Shown here: positions 30,958 through 42,243 of the stretch, one piece after another
How the letters are laid out: each line of letters begins with the position of its first letter
Numbering within the stretch: position 1 is the stretch's first letter
Assembly (NCBI GenBank): GCA_033557465.1
Contig: CM066033.1
Location: 17,919,080 to 17,983,079, forward strand
DNA from: Ichthyophis bannanicus
Lineage: Eukaryota > Chordata > Amphibia > Gymnophiona > Ichthyophiidae
Direction of reading: 5' to 3'
Length of the DNA stretch: 64,000 bases
Notes under the pieces: model-generated
The model's database searches: none
The model's input: only the letters and a program-made list of their open reading frames with translations
Told to the model about the DNA's origin: nothing
Position numbers and translations under genes: made by a program

Positions 30958-31933
30958 CTCTATACCAGGCATGTCCAACAGGTTGATCGCGATCTACCTG
31001 TAAATCACGGAGGGGTCAGAGGTAGATCGCCAGCCCCACTTAGCTCCATCTCTCCAGCAGCTCGCCCCGTCACTAGGAGAGAGCTCATGCCGGCAGGTCG
31101 CCTGCCGAGGGCTTGCCGCCGCTGCTGATTCTTTGCCTGTCTTTTTTCCCTACCTGCGGGAATCTTGCCTGCGGGTGTATTGGGGGCGCTTGTAGTTTTT
31201 GTGCCAATAGTTTTTGGGTACGCCTGGGGGCCGCCGTCCGTGCCCTGCGACGAGATGCCACAGGCCTGGTGTCATACCTGGTCTCCTGCCTCTCAGAATC
31301 ACCCATTCCTGCCCCCACCCTAACATCCCTTAGAAATGTGTTATATACCGGGTGATATCCATTCCCCGGGCTTTACTGGAATACACTTACCGTTTTAGTT
31401 GTGTTGTGTGCTGGTCGTTGGTCGCTTTATAGTTCGCTTTCATTAAATGTTTTTGGGCAGACACAACAAAGTGTCAAGAATTTGGTGATTTTGGCAGGGT
31501 TTTCCAATTTTGTTCTAACTTGACTATGCCTTGCCTTCAAATTGGTTCAAACCACTGTGACTTTTGCTTGCCTCTGCAATTTTATTTCGCCCTGCCTATG
31601 TGTTGATTCTACACTGTGTGCAGAATTTATTAAATCGCGTGTGGTGGTATTTGAACTTGTTTTGCAGTATTTGATTTCATCTGCTTTGCTGGACAGGTGT
31701 TTGAGTTTTTTTGATGATTATTTGGTGGCATTTGATTATGGTATCAGTATGATGAATTCTTATTTTTACTTTTAGAACTGCATGTGTGGTTTTGGCATCT
31801 CCAGTCCTTGTATTGCACATCATCCAGAGGTCTTCAGTTCCTGTTGATCTTTAATACTTTGGGACAGTGACAGTTCTGGACCAGATTCAGCCAGTGTTTA
31901 TACTAACTTAGCAGCCACCCCAGTATAACGAAG

Positions 31934-32194
31934 ATGAGTGTTCCAAAGAAGAGCAAAACCTACCACTTTCATGATGAATGGGAAATGGACTACTTCTTCA
32001 TCATGGTGAAAGACAAGTGCTGTTGTCTAATTTGTAACGCCCCAGTATCCTTGCCCAAAAAGGGTAATCTGGAACATCATTATAAGGCTCTGCATAGCAA
32101 TACGTTTGATGCTGATTTTCTACCCAAAAGTGAAATTCTTAAGAACTTAAATCGAATACAAGGACTGTCATGGACATCACTTTCAAAATTGTAA
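31934..32194 (+). pseudogene. hAT transposase, BED zinc-finger N-terminus
   Basis: Starts at ATG 31934. MSVPKKSKTYHFHDEWEMDYFF is followed by CCCLICNAPVSLPKKGNLEHHYKALH, a BED-type finger (C-x2-C ... H-x4/5-H) as in ZBED-type and GTF2IRD2-like hAT proteins. The frame ends after KNLNRIQGLS. The middle of the transposase up to VRWLSR is missing, so the element is an internal-deletion derivative. Confidence 0.8.
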
Positions 32195-32284
32195 ATTCAG
32201 TTCGTGGAAGATCACTTCAAAGACGGCTTTTCAATCTTACTCTTGATGAAGGAGCAGTGGAAATCATTTTGCACACAGATGTAA

Positions 32285-33104
32285 GGTGACTAAGTAGGCA
32301 CACATTTCTGCAAAGATTTTGTGATTTGCTGAATGAAATAAGAAGTTCTTTGAAGGAGAGGGGAGATGACCAAGCAGAGTTGGAAGATGAGGACTGGTTA
32401 TGTGATCTGGCTTTTCTCGCTGACTTTACAGGAGAACTAAGTGATATGAACCTTGAATTAAAAGGTAAAAACAAATGCATTGGCAAGATGATGAGTACAG
32501 TTTCATCCTACAAGAGCAAATTTGAGCTAATGATGACTGACCTTGCAAACAAAACTTTTGATCATTTTCCTAATACGCAAGACCATCTGGGACAATATCC
32601 AAATTTTGTTTTTCAGAGAAGTATGTGACAGAAATCTGTTCTGTTATCCAGAAATTCGAAAATAGATTCTGTGGCTTCCAAAAAATTGGAACAGTTCTGG
32701 AATACTTGTAATACCCATTCAAAGTAGATGTGGACATTAAAGAAACTGCAGCTGCTATCAGTAAAAATTAATCATTGAACAAGCCATCTCTTGAAAACGA
32801 AATATTAACCCTTAAAAATGACATTTTTCTCAAGACCTGTGCTGAGAAAGAATCGTTTTGGAAGCTAGTGCCTAGAGACAAATTTCCCAACTTGAGAAGA
32901 TGCAGTGAAGCTGTACACTCCTGTTTCGGTTCAACTTATTTGTATGAATCTGCGTTTTCCCATCTGAAAATGACAAAGAGTACACAACGTTCCAACATGA
33001 CAGATGAACATCTCCAGGATTCCCTAAGACTGGCCCTCACGCAATATTCATTCAACTTCAAAAAGCTGGTGGATGAAATGCAGGCTCAGATATCTCACGA
33101 ATGA
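32285..33104 (+). pseudogene. hAT transposase, C-terminal half
   Basis: After a stop near 32287, RHTFLQRFCDLLNEIRSSLKE and ELEDEDWLCDLAFLADFTGELSDMNLELKGKNK (32326-32628) match the region after the VRWLSR motif of hAT transposases. 32775-33104 then gives FPNLRRCSEAVHSCFGSTYLYESAFSHLKMTKS...MTDEHLQDSLRLAL, the hAT C-terminal dimerisation part. Frameshifts near 32630 and 32770. The catalytic DDE N-terminal half is absent, so it is inactive. Confidence 0.8.
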
Positions 33105-33949
33105 GAAAGTGCGAAATATTAAAGATTGTGCAAGATCAGCCTGGATCAATACTCGACCTAAATTTAACACAAATTACTCAATAAAAGATAAAGAAAGTTA
33201 TTACTCAATAAAACTTTAAGAAAAAATGTACTTTCCATTTCCCCTCGCAGTTCTTACTGGATCTTCGTCTCTCTGTTTTGTTTTTGCTTAATTTGCTTAA
33301 CAGCTGATCACATCCAAGTAAATGACAGAAGGTCCATTAAAAATAGGGGGGGGGAGGAATCGTCCAACTTTATTGGGTTAAAATTTAATTTGAAACTAAT
33401 TTGAAACTTAATTTTCATGGTGGTAGATCACCGGCACTTTTGGCCGGAAAAGCACAGTTACTTACCTGTAAAGCACAGTTACTTACCTGTAACAGGTGAT
33501 CTCTGGGAACAGCAGGAATTAGTCTTCACATATGGGTACGTCGGTACCGACGGAGCCTGCACGGGAATGCTGCCCAGCTTCCAATCAGAAAGCTTTTGGC
33601 AGCATCCCTCGCGCCTGCGCACTGACTTCCCGCCTTCTCCAGAGCCTTTCTTCAGTTGAGTTTCAAAGCTGAGACAAAAGACGAGGAGAGAAAAGGAAGA
33701 ATGTAAAAGAGATGCAACTCCTAGGGGAGGTGGGAGGGTTGTGAAGACTAATTCCTGCTGTTCCCAGAGATCACCTGTTACAGGTAAGTAACTGTGCTAT
33801 CTCCAGGAACAAGCAGGATGAGTCTTCACATATGGGGACTCCCTAGCTAGAGATGCCAGGGGAAGATCCCATAAAAATGCAGGAGCCCGGACCAGGGGTG
33901 CATTTTGTCTCCAGGAGTTCCCGGCATCCTTCGTGGGATGGAGGGAGGA

Positions 33950-36160
33950 GTTGACAAGAAATGAGCTGTGAGTAAGGAAACAGCATGGCCAAGGACTATA
34001 GGGGAAAAGTCCTTGGTAGGTATGATAAGTAACATTAAACACATTTAATGTACATTTAATATATGTAGCTTACCTACTGAATTGTAGGAAGTAGAGAGCA
34101 TGATGAAGTCTACTGGACAAGCAGTGGCGGAATCTTCAAGGTGACTTCACAGCAGTGAGGATGAAGGTCCAGACCTGGAGGTAGTAGACTATCCAGGTGT
34201 CAACTGGGTAGGATGAGACATCAGGTCTTCAATGGAAAGCTTTATGGGAAAAGCTGACAACTCCTTTAGGCATAAAGTCATTAACAATGAGGGCTTAAGG
34301 AAGAAGACTGACGGAGTTAGAGAACTAGCCCAGTCCTGGCGGGAAGAGGGGGAGTGGAAAAAAACCCCATTCCCAAGGAGAACAGTTGTGTACGCAAGAT
34401 GAAAATGTACACTATTTTTCCTAGCTAGCGAGAGATAGGAAAAAATATATTGAAGCTTGATGCTACAAGGACTTAAAGAAAAAATGGAAGATGTTAGCAC
34501 CACGGTAGTTATTGGTGCATAACAGTTTCTGCATCATAATATGGTATGCAGGTAGGGCGATAGACTGTCTAAACCCTGTAGCAGGTAAAATATTTAGTAT
34601 AGACAGTAAGGGTTATGGAGTGTAAGACATATCAACCCTTGAGAAGCCCCCCCAACAGGCACATATATATACAGATAGAGATATATGTGGATGGATGTGT
34701 ATATAAGTATATATATACATATGTTCATATGAGTATATTAGGATATGGGTGGAGAAATGTATCAAATATATATATGTATATATATATATATAGATATGAT
34801 AGACCGGAAAATATATACAGTGGTGGGGCATGGATTGCACCACCAAAGTAATGAGATAGGTATGCAGACATATATGAAGATGCTACATACAAGACAGAGG
34901 TTGAAGATACATATCTACCACCCAGCCCCATAGTTGTATATGGGGAATATAAAGGAAAAGATCCTCTGCTGCACAAGAGGGTGAAGCCACTTGGGATATG
35001 TACAGAGAATCTATTTCTGGAGATTGAGGGATGCAGAAAGGCAATCCAGTAAAATAACTTGATGTTTGCGTGAGAACAGATGATGATATCAGTCTGTAAG
35101 AAACAAGGCGGGAGTTGTAAAGAACACTGACATGGCAGATTGTTCAGCAATGCAAAAAAGATACCAGAGGGACCTGCTGGAGGGACCCAGAGGGAGCATG
35201 CGTAACATCAGCCTTGGATCTTCACGCAGAAGAACTTATATATAATACCAATAGCCCAGGTCAGAGGGTTTGGAGAACCCTCATAGGCATGGGAAGGATT
35301 AAAGCTTTTCCCTACTGATAGAGACGCTTCAGAGATAAGGTCAATGCCCTAAGCAAGGCCCTCATAGTAGAAAGCTTCTCTGAGAGTGCAGAGAGCATTG
35401 TGCAGGAGAAAAAGGAGAGAAACTGACTGAAGTCAGTGGTATTGCCATATCCTAAGAGAGGAGATGGAGGAAGATTGTGAAAAAGCCAAAAAGTAGGAGG
35501 ATCCAAGATAGCAGAGGAGCAGCTTGGAATCACTACTGAGGCTAGACAAAATTTGGAACAAGGGACTGGAACTAGAAAGTACCAGTAACACAATCATTGT
35601 AACTCCTGCAGGCACAGCTGGTGAGAAAATCAGCAGAGAGAATGTACTGTGCCCATTGAAGAATAAGAGACAAGGAAGGAGAGGAGGCATCTCCTGTCTC
35701 TTTTTGAGGAATAAGCGTGCTAATAAGCTTCTCAGTATAGTATCCCTCAACTAGGAAGAGTCCTGTAGAGAGGGTAGGCAGTAAGTGGAGGGTGACGTGC
35801 CCTCAGGGCAAGTGCAACTTGAAGGAAAAAAATGTTCAAAGTGGGACAGAACTATCAGAAGATAGTAGTAACTGCTCCTCTAGAGAGTAGAGGAGGAGAA
35901 GGTTGTAGTCCCTGAACAAGAATGTTCCGACATCTTAGTATACTGAGAAGAAAAGCACAGTGAAACAACTTCTAATAGGTAGAAGTGAACTGTAGAGTAG
36001 AATTCGCAGCCCCTATGGTTGTTGGGGATGCTGAGAGTGACCCGAGCTGGAAGACTTCAGACTAGGCTGAGGTGTCCCTTGCTTAGGTACCTCTGAATGA
36101 TGGGCAGGAGAAGAATGAAACTTTCTTTTCTTAGGGAAAGAAGGTTTGGTAGGACATTTC
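33950..36160. other. Unassigned interior of DIRS element c
   Basis: About 2.2 kb occupying the place of pol. It is purine-rich in parts (AGGAGAAGG-type) and has an AT dinucleotide tract at 34660-34795. No RT, RNase H or recombinase motif in any frame. It may be a remnant too decayed to read, or sequence captured by the element. Confidence 0.4.
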
Positions 36161-36168
36161 CTACTCCT

Positions 36169-38085
36169 TCAAGAAGGAGGTGGCTTAGAATGGTCTTTAG
36201 TAGAAGGAGAGTCAGTGGAGCATTGAGCAACCTGACGTAAAGCCTCCTTATTGAAGAGACCTTCTCCTGTACAAGGAGAATGAGCCAGTATAGTTTGTGC
36301 CCATCTGTTCAAGTCTGAAGTTTCAAGCCAGGCTCTGCAATGTGCTGCAATGGCAATAGCAGAGGATCTGCTAACGGACTCAAAAGAGTCTATAGAAGCA
36401 CGAGACAGGAAGCAAGATATATTCCTGCTGTGATTGATAAGCAAGGAATAATCAGTAGCCTTGGGCTCTGGTAAAAAAGGGGTCAAAAGAGACAATTTCT
36501 CTGTGACTTCCTGGAGTGTTAGACTCATGTGAAAAATATAAGAAAGAACTCTAGAGGTCAGCATAGAGTTTTGGAAGGCCTGACGACCAAAAGCATTGAG
36601 TGTTCTTGAAGAACGACCGGGCGGATAAGATGAATGCTTTTTCTTGCTCTTAACTTTCCTCAGTGCCGATTCCACTACAAGGGAACGATGAGAAAGTTGA
36701 GGCTTTTGGAACCCTGGAGAGGGTGGCACCTGGTACCGAACCTCAATGTCTGTAGAAACTGGAGGAAGTCGTAAGGGTGATTTCCAGACCCTGAGAAGAA
36801 GATCCTGCAGAGCAGGATGTAAAGGAAACTTTATATTTTCCATTTGTGCCGGTGAGCCATGAATAGGATCGCAACCAGGGATAGACATATTAAGAAAGGT
36901 TGCCATATCCCGGAGAAAAGCCTGAAAAGACTGATCTCCTATGGGAACCATCCCTGGTGAGGCTAGAGAAAGAGCCTGAGCACTAGAAGAGGTACAGGGT
37001 ACTGCACCAATGCCAGGTATCGGTTCCAAAGGAGGCATCGGTGCAAGAATAGGCATCGGAACTGATACAGGACTTTCAGATGAAGTAGCCATCGGGAACT
37101 GCTGCAGTGGTACCGAGATCATGGGGGAGTTATGGCTATGATCCTCGGAACTGCTTATCTGGAAACGACAGAAGTCGGTTCCGGGATGCGTCGGTACGCA
37201 GTCCTCGAGACTAGATATCGATTCGAGACTTAGCATCGAAGGAAGCGAGTCTATCGATGCATGTCTCGAGGGTACCGACATCGGTGGTAGTATCGGCGAT
37301 GCCGATACCGGTAAAGCAGTCTGGGTTACATCGATCGGTCCGAAAGGTACCGAGGATACCCGATGACAACCTCTCGCTGGGAGTCCGGTACTGCACCCCG
37401 GTATCGCATCGATCGGTCCCGAAGGTACCGAGGATGCCGGAGGATGATCCTTGGTGAAGAGTGGAACACTCGACACCGAAGCCGATGCCGGGGTATCGGT
37501 ACCGCTCAAAGCGGATACCTGCACCGTGCATGGCTGGGATCGAGGGAAGTCAATCTGCGGCGTATCGATCGGACCCGAAGGTACCGAGGACGCCAGATGA
37601 CGATCCCTGGTGAAGAGTGGGATGCTCGACACCGATGCCGATGACACGGTACCGCTCGGAGCGGATACCACCCCCGAGCATGGCTCAGGTCTGTTCTGTG
37701 AGGGGTGAGCCCCAGGAACATCCTGAAACCCCTTTAACGCTTTGGAGCCCGAAGACTCCCGCAGGGGTAATGCCAATGAATTCTTGAGGGTAAAGCCGGA
37801 GCTGTCACCATGCTGGGCATGGGACATACCACTCAAGCATTGGCTAGTCTTAACAGACTGTTTTTGGGTTACCTGATCCTGTGAAGTAGAGAAACCGGGT
37901 ACCCTCACTGCCGAGGAAAAAACGGTATCGAGGGAAATTCTAAATACTGAAGGTTTCCTCACAAAATTATCCCCTGACAAGTCAGGGGAAAAAGGGACAG
38001 GACCCACACAGTTAAGGCACCTGGTGTCTAAAAAGAAACATGTGTCTCCACATCTAAGGCACTTCTTTGGAAAAGAAGGCTCCAT
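36169..38085 (-). CDS. DIRS-type gag, intact (element c)
   Basis: An open frame of 638 codons from ATG 38085. The N-terminus MEPSFPKKCLRCGDTCFFLDTRCLNC has two Cys pairs resembling the N-terminal zinc ribbon of the gag in element d. The middle (about residues 130-330) holds degenerate repeats with PLF(T/S).D....SSVPSGPID, rich in Ser/Pro. The C-terminal half has LRVWKSPLRLPPV, VVESALRKVKSKKKHSSYPPG, RTLNAFGRQAFQNSML and LNRWAQTILAHSPCTGEGLF, aligning with broken gag pieces of element d at 42244-42643. Likely role: coat of the retrotransposon particle, possibly serving pol from other copies. No internal stop, despite the absence of pol. Confidence 0.7.
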   Translation of the reverse strand: MEPSFPKKCLRCGDTCFFLDTRCLNCVGPVPFSPDLSGDNFVRKPSVFRISLDTVFSSAVRVPGFSTSQDQVTQKQSVKTSQCLSGMSHAQHGDSSGFTLKNSLALPLRESSGSKALKGFQDVPGAHPSQNRPEPCSGVVSAPSGTVSSASVSSIPLFTRDRHLASSVPSGPIDTPQIDFPRSQPCTVQVSALSGTDTPASASVSSVPLFTKDHPPASSVPSGPIDAIPGCSTGLPARGCHRVSSVPFGPIDVTQTALPVSASPILPPMSVPSRHASIDSLPSMLSLESISSLEDCVPTHPGTDFCRFQISSSEDHSHNSPMISVPLQQFPMATSSESPVSVPMPILAPMPPLEPIPGIGAVPCTSSSAQALSLASPGMVPIGDQSFQAFLRDMATFLNMSIPGCDPIHGSPAQMENIKFPLHPALQDLLLRVWKSPLRLPPVSTDIEVRYQVPPSPGFQKPQLSHRSLVVESALRKVKSKKKHSSYPPGRSSRTLNAFGRQAFQNSMLTSRVLSYIFHMSLTLQEVTEKLSLLTPFLPEPKATDYSLLINHSRNISCFLSRASIDSFESVSRSSAIAIAAHCRAWLETSDLNRWAQTILAHSPCTGEGLFNKEALRQVAQCSTDSPSTKDHSKPPPS

Positions 38086-38899
38086 AGTGAAGAGGCCTTG
38101 TAGGCCCCAAAAGTGAAACACAAAAAACTGAAGAAAAGGTTTTTAGAATCTAGTCAAAAAATCCACCGGAGCACCGGTGGCGGCGGGAAATACAGCCGTG
38201 ACCACAATAAAACAAACAAAGTAAGTACTTTGAGTAAAAGAAAGAAAATGTTTCTGCGGTGACAGGAGGACGTCCTGTTGGCTCCGCGGAAAAACGAAAA
38301 CTGAAGAGAGGCTCTGGAGAAGGCGGGAAGTCAGTGCGCAGGCGCGAGAGATGCTGCCAAAAGCTTTCTGATTGGAAGCTGGGCAGCATTCCCGTGCAGG
38401 CTCCGTCGGTACCGACGTACCCATATGTGAAGACTCATTCCTGCTTGTTCCTGGAGATCAGGTGATCTCTGGGAACAGCAGGAATAAGTCTTCACATATG
38501 GGTACGTCGGTACCGATGGAGCCTGCGCGGGAACGCTCCCCAGCGTCCAATCAGAAAGCTTTTGGGAGCATCCCACAGCGCCTGCGTGCTGCCTTCCCGC
38601 CTTTCCAACTGTCTCTCCTCAATTGAGTTTTATAGCTGAGACAAAGAGAGAAAGCGAGGGAAAGGAAGTGAGATAGAGAGAGAGAGACAACTCCTAGGGG
38701 AGGTGGGTGGGTTGTGAAGACTTATTCCTGCTGTTCCCAGAGATCACCTGTTAGAGATAAGTAACTGTGCTATCTCCAGGAACAAGCAGGAATGAGTCTT
38801 CACATATGGAGACTCCCTAGCTTATGATGCCAGGGAGAGAGCCCATAAGTTGTGTGTCCCTGGAACAGGGCTGCACTTCCCCTCCTGTATCTCTGGCAT

Positions 38900-40318
38900 C
38901 CTATGAGGGATGGTGGGTAGGAATTGATTAAGTATGGAACAGGTGTTTGAGAACAGCCTGACCAAACAAGGCATCCCGGCGGGAGTCCTTGTCTAAGCAG
39001 TAATGGGCTGTGAAGGTATGAACCGAGGCCCAAGTGGCTGCTCAACAGATGTCGTCGATTGTAGACACAGAGTTTAGATGAGCCATTGAGGTCACCATGG
39101 CTCTCACATTGTGAGCTGTGACATGGCCCTCCAGAGAAATGTTTTGCTCTGATAGGCGAAAGAAATACATTGGGCAATTCAGTTGGAAAGTGTTCTCTTG
39201 GAGACTGGTTGTCCCAAATGAGAAGGATCAAAAGCAACAAAGAGTTGGGAAGACTTTCTATGTTGCTGTGTCCTCTGTAAGTAAAAAGCTAGAACTCTTT
39301 TACAGTCCAGGGTATGAAGATTCCTCTCTGCATCTGATGCATGAGGCCCTGGAAAAAAGACAGGTAGGTAGACCTCTTGGTTGAGGTGAAAAGGCGAGAC
39401 GACCTTAGGCATAAAGTGTGGATTAGTCCTAAGGACCACTTTGTCGTGATGGAACCTTGTATAAGGTGGATTAGCTACTAGTGCTTGCAATTCACTGATG
39501 CGGCGTGCTGATGTGATTGCAATGAGAAAGATAACCTTCCAAGAAAGGTATTTCAAGGAGGTAGTAGCTAAAGGTTCAAAAGGCGGTTTCATAAGCTGAC
39601 CAAGAACCAAATTTAAGTCCCATGCCACCGGTGGTGGTCTAATGGGAGGCTTTTTTAAAAGGAGGCCTCTCATGAACCTTGCTACAAGGGGATGAGAGGA
39701 AACAGGTTGATCATTCAGAGGCTTGAGGGAAGCTGCAATAGCACTCCGATGGACTCTCAATGAATTTGTCTTAAGGCCTGCGTTAGACAAATGAAGTAGA
39801 TACTCCAGCAATGATTCCAGAGGTATGGCACGGGGGTCAAGACCCTTCTCAGAACACCAGATGGTAAACCTTTTCCACTTGAAGGTGTAAGAATGCCTAG
39901 TGGAAGGCTTTCTGGAAGCATAAAGAACATCCTTCACTTGCTGAGAAAGATGAAGATCCTGGTGATCTAGGCTTTCAGCAACCAAGCCCTGAGATGCAGA
40001 GACTGGGGATTGGGATGCCACAACTTTCCATCCTCCTGAGAGAGGAGGTCTGGAGCAGACCCTAACTCTAGGGAGGGAGCTTGAGAGAGATGTAGAAGCA
40101 GAGGGTACCACACTTGCCGTGGCCAATGTGGAGCTATGAGAATCATGTGGCCTCTGTCTCTCTGAAGCTTGAACAGGGTTTTGGGAATTAGGGGAATGGG
40201 CGGAAAGGCATATAGAAGTCTTGACCCCAATGAAGGAGGAAAGCATCCCTTGCCTGAGCCCCCTGAGCCGGAGTCCTGGAAAAGAACCGGGGAAGTTTGG
40301 CATTCCACGGATTTGCAA
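38900..40318 (-). pseudogene. DIRS d tyrosine recombinase
   Basis: 39179-40318 is open: DVLYASRKPSTRHSYTFKWKRF (core-binding start), LLEYLLHLSNAGLKTNSLRVHRSAIAA, then LSWKVIFLIAITSARRISELQAL with the catalytic Arg, KVVLRTNPHFMPKVVSPFHLNQE. After a frame change the catalytic end follows at 39130-38950: TAHNVRAMVTSMAH (H-x-x-R intact) and ATWASVHTFTAHYCLDKDSRRDALF with the Tyr. A TGA replaces the CGA before AATWA (CpG decay). Known role of the family: integration of DIRS circles. Confidence 0.85.
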
Positions 40319-40449
40319 AGAGGTCTATGTCCGGGGTTCCCCAAATTCGAAAAATCTTGGATACTTGGTCCATATGTAGGGACCACTCGTGTAGAAGCAG
40401 AACTCGACTGAGTCTGTCTGCCCAAGAGTTTTGAACACCTGGAAGATAG

Positions 40450-41820
40450 ACTGCCAGAAGATGAATGTGATGCTCTCTGGCGAGGGCCCACAGTCACAGA
40501 GCTTCGTTGCAAAGCGACAGAGAGCCAGTTCCTCCCTGCTTGTTTATGTAGAACATGGCTACCTGATTGTCCGTGTGGACAAGGACGGTCTTGTGGCTGA
40601 GCAGGGTGTGGAAAACTCACAGAGCAAGGAAGATTGCTCTGAGTTCCAAGAGATTGATATGTAGACAAGTCTCCTGTGGGGACCAGATGCCCTGGGTGGA
40701 GAGGTCCTGAAGATGAGCTCCCCAGCCCATTGGAGAAGCATCTGTCGTAAGAGTTGCCTGGGGTAGAGGTTGCTGAAAGGGAGACCCCAGCAACAGGTTT
40801 TGAGGGGACTTCCACCACTGGAGGGACAAAATGAGGCGACTTGTGTTTGCTATTTTGTCGGACAGGCAGCCTAAAGCCTGGGTCCATTGGATGGATAAAG
40901 TCCACTGAGCTGCTCTCATGTGAAGGCGAGCATGTGGTACCACATGAATGGTGGATGCCATGTGGCCTAACAACTGTAACATTTCTCGAGCAGTTAGTAG
41001 GGGTTTTGACTCTGCTTGAGAAGCTAACTGCATCAAGCGAAGGCAACGGGCCTGAGGAAGATAAGCCCTTGCTCTTGTGGTATCCAGTAATGCCCCTATA
41101 AACTCTAGGGACTGAGTAGGGATCAAATTGGATTTGGGGATGTTTATCACCAGCCCTAAATATTGAAGGATACGCATTGTGCAGGATAGAGCAGTCTTGG
41201 CCTCTGATTGAGTGGGAGCTTGAATGAGTCAGTCATCCAGATAAGGGAAGACAAATATTCCCAGGATGCGCAGAAAAGCAGCCACCACTGCCATGCATTT
41301 CGTGAACACCCTTGGTGCAGAGGCCAGGCCAAAGGGGAGCACTCTGTATTGATAGTGCTTCTCCTGGAAAAGGAACCGAAGGAACCTTCTGTGATTTGGA
41401 TGGATGAGAACATGAGTGTACACATCCTTGAGATCTAGAGAACAAAGCCAATCCTGACTCTGAAGGTATGGCAGCAGAGTTCATAGAAAAACCATCTTGA
41501 ATTTTTCTTTTTCTAGGAATTTGTTCAACTCTCTGAGATCTAAAATGGGTCTGAAGCCCCCTGTTTTCTTTGGGATAAGAAAATAGGGGGAGTAGAACCC
41601 TGTGCCCTGTTGTTGAGAAGGCACTTCCTCTATTGCCCCCTGGGCTAGAAGAGTGGCAACCTCCTGCTCTAACAGGCTGAGGAGGGAGGTTGGAGAATTG
41701 AACTGGTGCACTCTTGTGAGAGGGGGCAAGCTGGAAAAATGAAGTTGGTACCCCTCTCTTATGATGGAGAGTGTCCAATGCTCTGCTGTGATTTGCCCCC
41801 ATCTGGGAGCAAAGTGACAT
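40450..41820 (-). pseudogene. DIRS d reverse transcriptase and RNase H
   Basis: 41729-41481: YSPYFLIPKKTGGFRPILDLRELNKFL. 41423-41229: YTHVLIHPNHRRFLRFL, YQYRVLPFGLASAPRVFTKCMAVVAAFL, FVFPYLDD (catalytic box intact), followed at once by a TGA where Trp is expected. 41177-40617: LGLVINIPKSNLIPTQSLEFIGALLD, LLGHMASTIHVVPHARLHMR, ATLTTDASPMGWGAHLQ (RNase H Asp), INLLELRAIFLAL. Next, VLVHTDNQVAMFYINKQ-like sequence (about 40530-40600) and DIDLFANPWNAKLPRFFSR (40188-40373). Dead by stops and frameshifts. Confidence 0.85.
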
Positions 41821-42243
41821 AACCTTCCTGGAATGGTGGAGGGCTGTGGTCCTTCCAGAGCCAGGAAGGCTACGTTCTCTAGCAGAAAGTCAAAGGCCCT
41901 GAGGGGGCTGAGATTGCTGGGCTGGAGCAGGCCTCGCAGCCTTGGCCTTGGTCTGTTTGGAGGATTGCTGACGTTTGGAAGGGAACTGAGCTGCAGAAGC
42001 AGGATATGATCTTCCCTTTTTTTGAAAAAGGTGTTTTCTTGAACAACTTTTTCTTAGCAGGAGCAGCTGTAGATTTGGGTAATCTATCCAAAGCAGAATT
42101 TTCAGCATCCATTTGATTGGCTTTTGCTTGCCAATCCTTACCAAACAGATTCTCACCTGTACAAGGGATATTGCCCAATTAATCTTGGACCCAGATCTCC
42201 AAATCAGATGCTTGGAGCCAAGCAATCCTACGTGCACCTACAG

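Larger units (their letters stand above)
33455..38458 (-). mobile_element. Gag-only DIRS-type element c
   Basis: Outer ends are inverted repeats. The left, 33490-33660, has CACCTGTTACAG-type ends, CATATGGGTACGTCGGTACCGACGG and GGCGGGAAGTCAGTGCGCAGG (inverted). The right, 38310-38458, carries the complement. A second inner terminal repeat lies at 33745-33840. The only coding region is gag (36169-38085). RT, RNase H and recombinase are missing, and 33960-36160 holds AT-rich DNA with TATATA runs (34660-34795) that I cannot assign. The left tip has a 21-bp duplication (AGCACAGTTACTTACCTGTAA, 33451-33491). It joins element d directly. Confidence 0.75.

Noticed and set aside
34660..34795. TATATA tract as a promoter or origin
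   Set aside because: It is a plain AT dinucleotide microsatellite inside unassigned DIRS c interior.
37211..37721. Tyr/Arg-rich frames in both strands of the DIRS c gag region
   Set aside because: They are antisense or alternate-frame readings of the GGTACCG-rich gag coding sequence.
38900..40318. Tyrosine recombinase as a sign of prophage or bacterial DNA
   Set aside because: It is linked to DIRS-type RT and RNase H and terminal repeats, and the whole window is eukaryotic repeat DNA.
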